Below are positions 15,436-24,829 of a stretch of 64,000 nucleotides of DNA, one piece after another. The stretch's first letter is position 1. Every line of letters starts with the position of its first letter. Location of the stretch: the NCBI RefSeq assembly GCF_042682685.1, contig NZ_JBHUHX010000062.1, positions 1 to 64,000 on the forward strand, written 5' to 3'. A program made the position numbers and the translations under genes. This DNA comes from Imhoffiella fuscus. GTDB lineage: Bacteria; Pseudomonadota; Gammaproteobacteria; Chromatiales; Chromatiaceae. The notes beneath the pieces are model-generated. The model did no database searches and was not told where the DNA came from. It saw only the letters and a list, made by a program, of their open reading frames with translations.

Positions 15436-17652
15436 TCAATAGGAACGGCGTACCTCCAGCACCTCGGGGATCTGCTGGAGCTTGGCGATCAGGCGGTCCA
15501 ATTGCACCATGTCCTGGATCTCGGCCGTGAAGCGCATGGAGGCGGTGTCGGTGCTCCGTTCCGAATGGGTGTTGACCCCGATGACGTCGATGTCCTCGTC
15601 GGAGAAGGTCGATGAGATGTCGCGCAGAAGCCCCTTGCGGTCGCCCGCAATGACGAGTAGGTCGACCGGATAGGCGGCCTTGGCGGGTTGGTCCGCCCAG
15701 CGGACCTGGATCAATCGCTCGGCCTCGTCGGAGGCCAAATGGAGCAGATTGGAACAGGTCCGGCGATGGATGGTGACGCCCCGGCCTCGGGTGACGAAGC
15801 CCACGATCTCGTCGTAGGGCACCGGCTTGCAGCATTGGGCCATCTGGGTCATGAGGTCGTCGACACCCTCCACGACGATCGCGCTACTGGAGTGGGGCGT
15901 CTTGTGCTTCGGCGGCGCCTTGAGCTTGGGTTCGCTGTCCTTGGGCTCTTCCGCCTTGGGTTCGCCGACCTGGCGTGCCACCTGGCCGACCGCGAGGTCG
16001 CCGCGTCCGATCGCGGCCAGCAGATCGTCGCCGCGCTTGAAGTTGAACTTGGGTGCGAGATCGTCCGGGTGCGGCTTCTCGACGATCCCCAGCCGCGCGA
16101 TCTCGCGCTCCAGGGCGATGCGACCCTCGTGCAGGTCGTGCTCCAGGTTCTGCTGCTTGAACCACTGGCGCACCCGGTTGCGTGCCCGGGCCGTGGTGAG
16201 ATAGCCGTGGTGCGGGCTCAGCCAGTCGCGGCTGGGGGCGGCGTTTTTCTGGGTCAGAATCTCGACCGTATCGCCGCTGTTGAGCGCATGATTGAGCGGA
16301 ACGATACGTTCGTTGACCCGTGCCCCTCGGCAGCGGTTGCCGACCTCGGAATGGATGGCGTAGGCGAAGTCGAGCGCCGTCGCGCCTCTGGGCAGCTCGA
16401 TCACCTTGGATTGAGGCGTGAGCACATAGATGTGCACCGGCTCGAACTCGGCCTTGAAGCGCTCCAGAAAATCGCTGGAGTCGTCGTTCTCGTTCTTGAG
16501 TTCCAGCCAATTGCGCATCCAGACCAGTCGGCGCTGGAACTCGGCATCGTGACCTTTGGCTTCCTTGTAGGCCCAGTGTGCGGCGACACCGAACTCGGAG
16601 TGACGGTGCATCTCGTGGGTGCGGATCTGCACCTCCAGCGACTTGTCCTCCGGGCCGATCACCGCCGTGTGCAGCGAGCGGTACATGTTGCCCTTGGGTG
16701 TGGCGATGTAGTCGTCGAACTCCTTGGGAATGTGCTTCCAGAGTCCGTGCACCACGCCGAGCGCGGCGTAGCAGTCGGCAACCGTCTCCACCATGATGCG
16801 CACGGCGCGCAGATCGAAGATCTCCGCGATGTCCACGCCCTTGCGCCGCATCTTCTTCCAGATGCTGTAGATGTGTTTGGGACGGCCTGTGATCTCGGCC
16901 TCGATGCCCGCCTCCTCGAAGGTCTTGCGCAGCGTCTGCATGACCGTCGCGATGTACTGCTCGCGCTCCTCGCGCCGTTCGGCGATCAGTTTGGCGATGC
17001 GTTTGTATTCGTCCGGCTGCAGATAGCGCAGCGACAGGTCCTCAAGCTCCCACTTGATCTGCCAGATACCGAGACGGTTGGCCAGCGGCGCGTAGACTCG
17101 TTGGGTGTCGCGGGCGATCTTGGTGCGGTGTTCGGGTTCCAGATCCTTGATGGCGCGCATCAGATGAACGCGCTCGGCCAGCACCACCAGCACCACGCGC
17201 ACGTCCTCGGCGATGCCGAGCAGGAGCCGGCGCAGATTCTCTTCGTGCTGAGGCTGATCCTTGGCGGCGATGATGGCGTCGACGTTGGCGATCTGCCCGA
17301 TCCGCGCCAGATCGCCGACCATGTGGGCGACGTTCTGGCCGAATTGCTCTTCCAGGTGGGCTTCGGTCAGGCCGGTCTGGTTGAGGCAGCCGTTGAGGAG
17401 TGCGGCGACCAGCGTTTCGTAGTCCATGCGCAGCCCGGCCAGGATGTCGGCCGTGGAGAGGACGTGCCGCACCTGGGTCTCGCCGGTCTCGATGCGGTGA
17501 CCGCTTCGGCAACGCGCGAGCGCCTCGCAGGCCAGTGCGATCTGCTTGTGCTCTTCGTCCGGATAGTGGCTCGTCAGGGTGTCGAGCCAATGGCGCATCG
17601 CCGTTGCGTCGTCGGTATCCTGATCGGGAAGGTTGTAGACGGGTTTAACCAT
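15436..17652 (-). CDS. relA: GTP pyrophosphokinase RelA, (p)ppGpp synthase
   Basis: This 738-residue long RelA/SpoT homologue has pseudo-hydrolase, synthetase, TGS, helical/zinc-finger and ACT domains. The hydrolase HD motif is lost (LLNGCLNQT where active enzymes have LLHDVIEDT), while the synthetase keeps the RelA-type EFDD signature in IPKEFDDYIATPKGN. Both point to a synthase-only RelA activated on stalled ribosomes rather than a bifunctional SpoT. The TGS domain (PRGATALDFAYAIHSEVGN) and the C-terminal ACT region are intact. Length matches E. coli RelA (744). Confidence 0.93.
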   Translation of the reverse strand: MVKPVYNLPDQDTDDATAMRHWLDTLTSHYPDEEHKQIALACEALARCRSGHRIETGETQVRHVLSTADILAGLRMDYETLVAALLNGCLNQTGLTEAHLEEQFGQNVAHMVGDLARIGQIANVDAIIAAKDQPQHEENLRRLLLGIAEDVRVVLVVLAERVHLMRAIKDLEPEHRTKIARDTQRVYAPLANRLGIWQIKWELEDLSLRYLQPDEYKRIAKLIAERREEREQYIATVMQTLRKTFEEAGIEAEITGRPKHIYSIWKKMRRKGVDIAEIFDLRAVRIMVETVADCYAALGVVHGLWKHIPKEFDDYIATPKGNMYRSLHTAVIGPEDKSLEVQIRTHEMHRHSEFGVAAHWAYKEAKGHDAEFQRRLVWMRNWLELKNENDDSSDFLERFKAEFEPVHIYVLTPQSKVIELPRGATALDFAYAIHSEVGNRCRGARVNERIVPLNHALNSGDTVEILTQKNAAPSRDWLSPHHGYLTTARARNRVRQWFKQQNLEHDLHEGRIALEREIARLGIVEKPHPDDLAPKFNFKRGDDLLAAIGRGDLAVGQVARQVGEPKAEEPKDSEPKLKAPPKHKTPHSSSAIVVEGVDDLMTQMAQCCKPVPYDEIVGFVTRGRGVTIHRRTCSNLLHLASDEAERLIQVRWADQPAKAAYPVDLLVIAGDRKGLLRDISSTFSDEDIDVIGVNTHSERSTDTASMRFTAEIQDMVQLDRLIAKLQQIPEVLEVRRSY

Positions 17653-17731
17653 GATGGATCGCCTCCAGAGGCGCGGCCCGCGTCGGCCTGATGGCGTGCG
17701 CGGGCCCTTGTCCGAGTGCGGAAGGGGCGGT

Positions 17732-18943
17732 TCAGTCCAGAACGAGGCTAACCAGTCCGTCCGCGAGTTTGGGTTCGAACCAGGTGGATTTCGGGGGCAT
17801 CACATGCCCTGCATCGGCCACCGCCATGAGGTCGTCCATGCTGGTTGGGTGGAGCGCGAGCGCGATCGCCATCTCGCCCGAATCGACGCGCCTGACCAGC
17901 TCGCCCAGTCCTCGGATTCCGCCGACGAATTCGATGCGATCGTCGCGTCGCGGATCCTCGATACCGAGCATGGGGCCGATCAGATGGTTCTGTAACAGGC
18001 TGACGTCGAGGCGAGCGACCGGGTCGTCGGTTGGGATTAGGCGCGGGTCGAGCGTCAGGCGATACCAGCGGCTGTCCAGATAGAGGCCGAACTCCCCAGG
18101 TTGGGCTGGCTTGACCGGCTCGGCGCTCGGCTCGACCTGGAAGCTCGCGGCGAGCTGCTCCAGCAGGTGTTCCGGCTCCTGTCCGTTGAGATCGCGGATG
18201 ACCCGGTTGTAGTCCAGGATTCGCATCTGGTCGTGCGGGAAGATGACCGACAGAAAACCCGTATCCGAGGAACGTGACGCGGCGACACGCGAGGCGGCGG
18301 CGGAACGGTGGTGTCCGTCGGCGATATAGAGCGCGTCGAGCGCCTCGAAGGCGTCGGTCAGTTGCGCGATGAGCGCCGGGTCGGTCAAGGTCCATAGTTC
18401 GTGCCGTACCCCATCGGTCGCGGTGACATCCACCTCCGGCTTGGTGGCCCCGACCTGAGCGAGCAGGTCGTCGATGGCCGACGTCGCCCGATAGACGAGA
18501 AAGACCGGTCCGGTCTGTGCCGATAGTGCCTCGATCTGGCGCACCCGGTCGTCCTCTTTGGCCGGACGGGTGAACTCGTGCTTCTTGATACGTCCGGCGT
18601 CGTAGGCGGCGACCGAGGCCGAGGCGACCAGGCCGATCTGGCGATGCTCGCCCATGGTGAGCCGATAGACGGAATAGCAGGGCGCGGCGTCGCGGACGAG
18701 CACCCCGGCGTCGAGCATGCGGTCGAGATTCTCGCGGGCCTTGGCGTAGACCTCGGGCGCATAGGGATCCGTGCCCTCGGGCAGATCCACCTCGGCGCGC
18801 GAGATATGCAGGAAGCTCCAGGGCCGGCCCTCCACCATGCGTCGTGCCTCGGCCGCGCTCATGACGTCGTAGGGCGGGGCGGCGACCTCGGCGGCGCGTT
18901 CGGGTGCGGGTCTCAGGCCGGCGAAGGGTGTGATCAGTGACAT
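17732..18943 (-). CDS. DUF1015 domain-containing protein
   Basis: This 403-residue protein of family DUF1015 begins MSLITPFAGLRPAPERAAEV and contains APPYDVMSAAEAR and IADGHHRSAAA, both typical of the family. The conserved ADGHHR motif suggests an enzymatic or ligand site, but no activity is established to my knowledge. The start at 18943 matches the family; residues upstream in frame are not protein-like. It precedes relA on the same strand with an 80-bp gap. Confidence 0.85.
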   Translation of the reverse strand: MSLITPFAGLRPAPERAAEVAAPPYDVMSAAEARRMVEGRPWSFLHISRAEVDLPEGTDPYAPEVYAKARENLDRMLDAGVLVRDAAPCYSVYRLTMGEHRQIGLVASASVAAYDAGRIKKHEFTRPAKEDDRVRQIEALSAQTGPVFLVYRATSAIDDLLAQVGATKPEVDVTATDGVRHELWTLTDPALIAQLTDAFEALDALYIADGHHRSAAASRVAASRSSDTGFLSVIFPHDQMRILDYNRVIRDLNGQEPEHLLEQLAASFQVEPSAEPVKPAQPGEFGLYLDSRWYRLTLDPRLIPTDDPVARLDVSLLQNHLIGPMLGIEDPRRDDRIEFVGGIRGLGELVRRVDSGEMAIALALHPTSMDDLMAVADAGHVMPPKSTWFEPKLADGLVSLVLD

Positions 18944-19157
18944 GAGCGGTCTCGCTGGGTGGGTGGCTGCGGACTGGGCTGGTTGCTGTCGTGGAGCGTA
19001 CGGGGCACGGGTGTGCCGGTTTCGGCAGGGGCGCCGAGCGCGCTCATGGTAGCAGCAAGGTCGGAATTGTGCGCAACCCAGTGACCTGATCCATTGATCC
19101 GGTCCATTGACCCTATACTGTCCCCATTCACCCCCATCGAGTTCCCGGTTTCCCTGC

Positions 19158-19481
19158 ATGAACGACAGCAGTTATCTGAAGGATCTGATCCTATTGCGTA
19201 ACGATCCGGCCAAGGTCGAGACCATCCGTGCGGCGGCCGAGCGCGGCGAGGTGGACGCCCTCTACGCCATGGGACTCATCTGCGCCGAGGGGCGCGGGGT
19301 GGGCGTCGATCTGGCCCAGGCGCACTACTGGCTGTCCCTGGCGATCGAGCGCGGCGATCGGGATGCCGTGCGTCTGCGCGAGATCGTCGGCAGTCAGATG
19401 AGCGATGATGAATATGCCGTGGCCAAGCGGTTGCGTGCGGCCGGCGCCTCGGGTCTGCTGTCGTCCGATCGGCGGCATTGA
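19158..19481 (+). CDS. Sel1-repeat-like small protein
   Basis: This 107-residue protein has one to two Sel1-type helical repeats, seen in AAERGEVDALYAMGLICAEG followed by DLAQAHYWLSLAIERGD. Sel1 repeats are protein-interaction modules. There is no signal peptide or other domain. It is transcribed divergently from DUF1015 and ends 22 bp before topB, so it probably shares a transcript with topB. Confidence 0.75.
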   Translation: MNDSSYLKDLILLRNDPAKVETIRAAAERGEVDALYAMGLICAEGRGVGVDLAQAHYWLSLAIERGDRDAVRLREIVGSQMSDDEYAVAKRLRAAGASGLLSSDRRH

Positions 19482-19503
19482 GGGCTGGATCGATGGGGAT
19501 CGT

Positions 19504-22052
19504 ATGACCAGGCTCGTCGTGGCCGAGAAGCCTAGCGTCGCCCGCGACATCGCGCGGGTGCTCGGTGCCAGCCGCAAGGGCGATGGATTCCTCGAAGGCA
19601 ACGGCTATCGGGTGACCTGGGCCTTGGGGCATCTGATCCATTTCGCCGAGCCGGACGCCTATGGCGATGTCTGGTCCGGACGCTGGTCGCTGGATCAGCT
19701 GCCGATGATCCCGGAGCGCTGGAGGCTCGTGGTCGGCAAGTCGACGGCCAAGCAGTTCAAGCTGGTCAAGTCGCTGATCAACGCGCCCGAGACCGAGCGC
19801 ATCGTCTGCGCGACCGATGCCGGGCGCGAGGGCGAACATATCTTCCGGCTCATCTACGAGCATGCGCGCTGTCGCAAGCCGTTCGATCGGCTCTGGGTCT
19901 CCAGCCTGACCGACGAGGCGATCCGCGCCGGGTTCGCGGCGCTTCAACCAGGCGCCGTCTTCGATCCGCTCGCTGCCGCTGCGCGTGCCCGCGCCCAGGC
20001 GGACTGGCTGGTCGGCATGAACCTGACCCGCGCCTACACGGTGCACAACCGGGTGCTTTGCACCATCGGTCGGGTCCAGACCCCGACCCTGGCCATGATC
20101 GTGGCGCGCGACGCCGAGATCGCCAGCTTCACCAAGGCCTATTTCTACGAACTGGTCGCCCACTTCGCCGAAGGCTTCGATGCCCGCTATGCCGAACAGG
20201 GCGAGACCCGAATCGACGAGAAGGAACGGGCCGAGCGACTGCTGCGCGAGCTGAGCCCGAACGAGACCGGGACCGTCAGCAAGGTCGAGAAGAAGGTCCG
20301 GCGCAACCGTCCGCCGCCGCTCTACGATCTGACCAATCTGCAGCGCGATGCCAACCGCCGTTTCGGCTTCACTGCCGCCCAGGTCCTAGAGCACGCCCAA
20401 GCGCTCTATGAGACCCACAAGCTCATCAGCTATCCGCGCACCGAGAGTCGCCACATCTCGGAGGACATGCTGCCGCAGTTGCCCGGAATCCTGCGCAACC
20501 TGGAGCACCCGCTGGCCGCCGAGGCGCTCCAGCGGCTGGAGTCGGGTCATCGGCTCGGCAAGGCCTATGTGGATCGCACCAAACTGACCGATCATCACGC
20601 CATCCTACCGACCGGCAAGGTGCCGCCCGCGACGCTGCCGGCGCACCTGCGGCGGATCTACGATCTGGTCGGACCCGCTTCGTCGCGGTCTTTTTGCCCG
20701 ACCAGCAGGTGGAGGAAACGCGGGTCGAGATTCTCATCGGCGACGCGACCTTCCTGGCGCGCGGCGCGCTGGTCCTGGATCCGGGATGGAAGCGGGCGGA
20801 GATGAGGCCGGAGCGTCATGCTCGGACCGAATCGGCGGAGGCCGACTCCGAGGAGGGAGGTGCCAAGGCGCCCCTCCCGCCGCTGGAGCCGGGGCAGGTG
20901 CTGCGCGTGCTGGGTCTGGAGGTGGTCGAGAAGGAGACCAAGCCGCCGAAGCCGTTCGATGACGCAACCCTGCTGGCGTCGATGAAAAATGCCGGGCGGA
21001 CGATCGAGGACGACGCACTGGCCTCGGTCATGGCGGACTCCGGTCTGGGAACCCCGGCGACCCGCGCCGAAACCATCGAGAAGCTCATCCGTACCGGCTA
21101 TGTGGAGCGTCAGCGCAAACAGATCCGCGCCACGCCGAAGGGCCAGGCGCTGATCCCCCTGGTCGCCGCTCCGCTGCGCAGTCCCGAGCTGACCGCCCAA
21201 TGGGAGCGGCGCCTCAAGGAGATCGAGCTGGGGCGAGAGGCGGCGAGCGACTTCGGTCGCGACATCGAGTCCTTCGTGCGCGAACTGGTCCCGGTGATCG
21301 GCCAAGGGCCGGCGCTGAGTCCGGAGCAGATGGATGCGGTACGTCAGGGGGCACCGTCGCGCCAGCGTGGCGGTCGGCGCGGTGCCAAGGGGGCCGCCAA
21401 GACCGGTCAGTCGCGCTCGGCCGGATTGGGCCAATGCCCGATCTGCAAGCAGGGCGAGATCACCGAGAGTGCGCGGGCCTATGGCTGCAGCCGCTATCGC
21501 TCGGGCTGTGGTTTCACCATCTGGCGGCAGGTGGCGGGCGTGACCCTGTCCGAGGAGCAGATGCGCGCACTGATCGAACGCGGCTGTACGGATCGGATCG
21601 ATGGCTTTCGTTCCAAGGCCGGGCGATCCTTTGCCGCTGTGCTGCGTCTCGACGGCACTGGCAAGGTGGTCATGGATTTCGAGACCGGGAAGTCCGCCGT
21701 CCCCGACGCCGCGCAGGCTCTCTCGGAGGCGGCTGCGGAGCCCGGGCCGACCGCGCCAGGTCTGGGCCGGCATCCCTTGCCGTGTCCCAAATGCGGCCAG
21801 GGTCAGATCATCGAGGGGCGGCGCGGCTATGGGTGCAATCGCTATCGCGAGGGCTGCGACTTCGTGGTCTGGAAACGGGTCGAGGATCTGGTGCTGTCCG
21901 AGCCCATGCTGCGCGAACTGGTCTCTCGCAGCGAGACGGCTCCGATTGTCCTTCCGTGTGATGCGGAGGGCGGCGGTCGTCGCATGGTGCGGCTGAGGCT
22001 CGATGAGCAGTGGCGGACCCTGGTCGAACCGGTCGCGGATCGGGCGCCCTGA
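19504..22052 (+). CDS. topB: DNA topoisomerase III, interrupted by a frameshift near 20671
   Basis: This is a type IA topoisomerase of about 849 residues once repaired. The first part has the Toprim domain (MTRLVVAEKPSVARDIARVL, with DAGREGEHIF) and the active-site tyrosine in LISYPRTES. After IYDLV the sense frame changes, and RFVAVFLPDQQVEETRVEI continues in another frame to 22052. Two C-terminal four-cysteine zinc ribbons follow (CPICKQGEITESARAYGC... and CPKCGQGQIIEGRRGYGC...). Adding one G in the GG at 20671-20672 restores a single frame. As written the gene is broken, but nothing else has decayed, so a sequencing error or a very recent mutation is likely. Confidence 0.88.
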
Positions 22053-22094
22053 GGCATGAGGCCGCAAGGCCTCGCTCTGGGGTGCACCAGCGTC

Positions 22095-24332
22095 TCAGGC
22101 GCTCGCTCGGCTCTGCGCCGTCTCGAGTGCCTGACGGTAGACCTCTGCGTACATCTGGATCACGCGGTCGAGATCGAAGCGCGGACGGATCTTCAGCGCG
22201 ATGGCGCGCTTGTGCGCCTGGAGTGCGCCGTCGGTGGCCAGCTCGGCGATCTGGCGCGCGGTTGCGCCGACGGGAATCCGTCCATCCGAGATGTCGACCA
22301 GCGCTCCGGCGACCTCGCCCCGTTCGTCGGTGAGCATCTCGGCGATCTCGCCGATGTCGCTTGCGATCATGGGGCGCCCGGTCATGAGACATTCGATCAG
22401 GGTCAGCGGGAAGCTCTCGCCCCCGAAGGTCGTCAGGAGCAATCCGGCGTCGGCCGAGGCATAGTAGTCCACCGCGTTTTTGACGAATCCCAACAGATGC
22501 ACGAACTCGGGCAGTGCCTCATGCCGGAGGCTGTCGTGGAGCGGACCGTCGCCGAGCAGCAGCAGCTGGATGTCCCGACCGGAGAGGGCGCGCGCCTCGG
22601 TCACGGCCTGGATGGACTCGTGCCAGCCCTTCTCGGGGATGGCGCGACTTGCGACACAGAGAACGAACGCCGCCTCGTCGATGCCGAGCGCGCGGCGGGA
22701 GACAGGCCGAATCTCTGGCATGGCCATACCGTTGGGAATCTTGAAGAAGCGGTCGTGACGATAGAACCCCTGAGCCTTGAAGGGCGCGACGTTCTTGTCC
22801 GAGATATAGATCCAGGCCGCGACCTCGGAGTCCAGGGTCTCGAGCGCGTTCTCGAACATGTTGGGTTTCATGATGTCGTACATGCCGTGCATGGTGACGA
22901 CGTGCGCGGCCGAGTCGCCGGGGCGTTTCTGCGACACGAAGAACTGATCGACGCTGGCATGATGGGTGTGAACCACCTCGATCCCGAATGCCTCGACGAT
23001 GTCCTCGCTCTCAAGAAAACGGGTGCTCAATTCGACGACGGGAATGTCCGCTCGGAGCATGTCGCGAACCAGCACATTCGGGGGTTCGCCCCGGAAGTCG
23101 AAGAAGGTGACCGCGTATCCCTGATCCGCCAGCGCATTGGCGAGTCGAATCGGAAAGATCTCTCCGCCGCCGGAGGCGAAGGCGAATGCGGCGATCAGAA
23201 CATTGGGCCGCCGCCTGCTGGCGGAGGTCCACACCTCCTTGAGGTCATAGAAATGGCGCAGCTCCTTTCCCTGAGCGGCGAGCGTCCCCGCCTGCTGGGC
23301 GAAGAAACGTTCGATGTAGGCGTGATGCGCCTCCAACGTTGCCCGAGGTACCCTATAGAGACGCGCGATTTCGCGTGCGACCTGGGCATGTTCCTCGTAA
23401 TAGACGGGTGTGTTGTAGGTTCGCGCCGACGAATTTCCGGTGTGGAACCGATAGTAGTTCCGCACGTCTGCCGAATAGGCGATCTTGCCCCCACGAATGG
23501 CATGCAGATAGAAGATCCAGTCCCCGCAGATTCGCATATCTAGCCAATCGTTCTCTGCGAGCATTCCATTGAGATCGAATTTTCTGAATACCGCCGAGCT
23601 GACATTCGGAATGCTGTTCTTGCGTCCGAGAAAATCGGCGACCTCACGATGCGCCGTTTCCACATAGTTGAATTTCCAGCGGGTTCGTGAAAGCTCGTCG
23701 AGATAGTCGTCGAAGCGGAATTCGCTGGGCGTTCCATTTTCGGTGACGAAGACCGAATGGGCGTAGGCGAGTTTAACCGCGTCGTCCATGAAATAGGGGA
23801 TCAGCGTTTCCAGAAAATGGGGGTCGCAATAGTCGTCGCTTTCGGCGATCCAGACGAGATCCGTGTCGGCCGTTTCGATTGCGAGCTTCCATTGGCGAAA
23901 GACGCTTCCCGAATTGGTCGTGTTGAAGCGCCGAGTGGTGATCGTTGGATAGCGCTCGGCGTATTCGTCCAGAATTGCCCGGCTGTCGTCGGTGGAGGCG
24001 TCGTCGAGAAGAATGACCTGGAAGTGACGATAGGTCTGGCGATAGATGCTATCCAGTCGCTGGCGCAGGAAAGAGGCGTGATTGTAATTGGTGACGGCGA
24101 CGGTGACCTTGGGCGTGAACTCCGCCGTATTGGATAGATGGCGTGTCGCTGGCTGAAATGCGACCCGATTGTTGCGATGGAATAGCCGGTAGCCATCCGC
24201 CATGCGGTCGAGAATGAAACGCCTGAGTCGCTGCTTGGCGGGGAAGGCAAGCGGTAGAATGCGCCAAGCGTGTCGGGTTATGCGCGCGATGCCACCATGT
24301 CTTCCAAAGACTGAGTTCATAGACTGGTTCAT
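22095..24332 (-). CDS. Two-domain glycosyltransferase (GT2 + GT4)
   Basis: This 745-residue protein fuses an N-terminal GT-A domain of family GT2 (KVTVAVTNYNHASFLRQRLD, with LLDDASTDDS and the metal-binding AESDDYCDP) to a C-terminal GT-B domain of family GT4 (VVTMHGMYDIM, then VASRAIPEKGW, LLLGDGPL and the donor-site E-x7-E region around GGESFPLTLIE). It probably adds two sugars to a surface polysaccharide or O-antigen. Starts at 24332 or at the ATG 12 bp downstream are both possible. It is divergent from the large glycan gene at 24830. Confidence 0.87.
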   Translation of the reverse strand: MNQSMNSVFGRHGGIARITRHAWRILPLAFPAKQRLRRFILDRMADGYRLFHRNNRVAFQPATRHLSNTAEFTPKVTVAVTNYNHASFLRQRLDSIYRQTYRHFQVILLDDASTDDSRAILDEYAERYPTITTRRFNTTNSGSVFRQWKLAIETADTDLVWIAESDDYCDPHFLETLIPYFMDDAVKLAYAHSVFVTENGTPSEFRFDDYLDELSRTRWKFNYVETAHREVADFLGRKNSIPNVSSAVFRKFDLNGMLAENDWLDMRICGDWIFYLHAIRGGKIAYSADVRNYYRFHTGNSSARTYNTPVYYEEHAQVAREIARLYRVPRATLEAHHAYIERFFAQQAGTLAAQGKELRHFYDLKEVWTSASRRRPNVLIAAFAFASGGGEIFPIRLANALADQGYAVTFFDFRGEPPNVLVRDMLRADIPVVELSTRFLESEDIVEAFGIEVVHTHHASVDQFFVSQKRPGDSAAHVVTMHGMYDIMKPNMFENALETLDSEVAAWIYISDKNVAPFKAQGFYRHDRFFKIPNGMAMPEIRPVSRRALGIDEAAFVLCVASRAIPEKGWHESIQAVTEARALSGRDIQLLLLGDGPLHDSLRHEALPEFVHLLGFVKNAVDYYASADAGLLLTTFGGESFPLTLIECLMTGRPMIASDIGEIAEMLTDERGEVAGALVDISDGRIPVGATARQIAELATDGALQAHKRAIALKIRPRFDLDRVIQMYAEVYRQALETAQSRASA

Positions 24333-24829
24333 ACGGATGGATTCAGGGCGATAGGGTCATTCGGTTCGCGCAGGCCCGTCGATGCGAAAAGCCAGTCGAT
24401 CGATTCATGTCGATCATAACGGATGGCTTGGGATGGGTTATCTGAAAGTGGACGCGCGTCATGATCTTCCACTGGCCGGCGAGCCGCGAAGATGAATAAA
24501 TCGAGACAATCCGCATGCTGGCAATCCAACCCCTTTCATTTCGAGGGTGAGTCCTGCATGAGCCGGCGTAGCGGGCGCCCGAGGCGATGCATGAAACGTC
24601 AGGCTGTCGCAGTGTTCGGGTTCAGAACGCCAAAATTCCTATCATAAGGCCCATGGTATAGTGGCTGGCCCTTGGTTCCTTCGCCCGTTGTGGCGCGAAT
24701 GGCAAACCGTTCATGGAGCGTTCGCGAGCACGAGCGGGTTGGAGCGCAAGGCTCGACATCGTGCGAAGGGTATCAGAAAACCTGCTGCAATCCGTGCGCG
24801 GGACCTATAACGAGATGATTGGTTGAACA
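24333..24829. other. Intergenic region between divergent glycan genes
   Basis: These 497 bp separate two divergently transcribed glycosyltransferase genes and should hold both promoters. I see no gene. GGTATAGTG (24655-24663) contains a TATAGT hexamer that could serve as a -10 for the plus-strand gene, and TATCAGAAAACC (24771-24782) recurs exactly before the ABC exporter genes at 31553-31564. Confidence 0.5.

Noticed and set aside
15436..17652. SpoT-type bifunctional enzyme
   Set aside because: The hydrolase HD residues are replaced and the synthetase has EFDD rather than RFKD, so RelA is the better call.
15688..17691. A 667-codon open frame on the plus strand opposite relA
   Set aside because: It is antisense to an intact RelA with all domains. 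Its composition (Val, Gly, Ala, Asp, His) is the mirror of a high-GC gene and shows no motif.
17760..17785. GGTTCGAACC, resembling a tRNA T-arm
   Set aside because: It lies inside the DUF1015 coding sequence (KSTWFEPKLAD on the minus strand), with no acceptor stem or anticodon arm around it.
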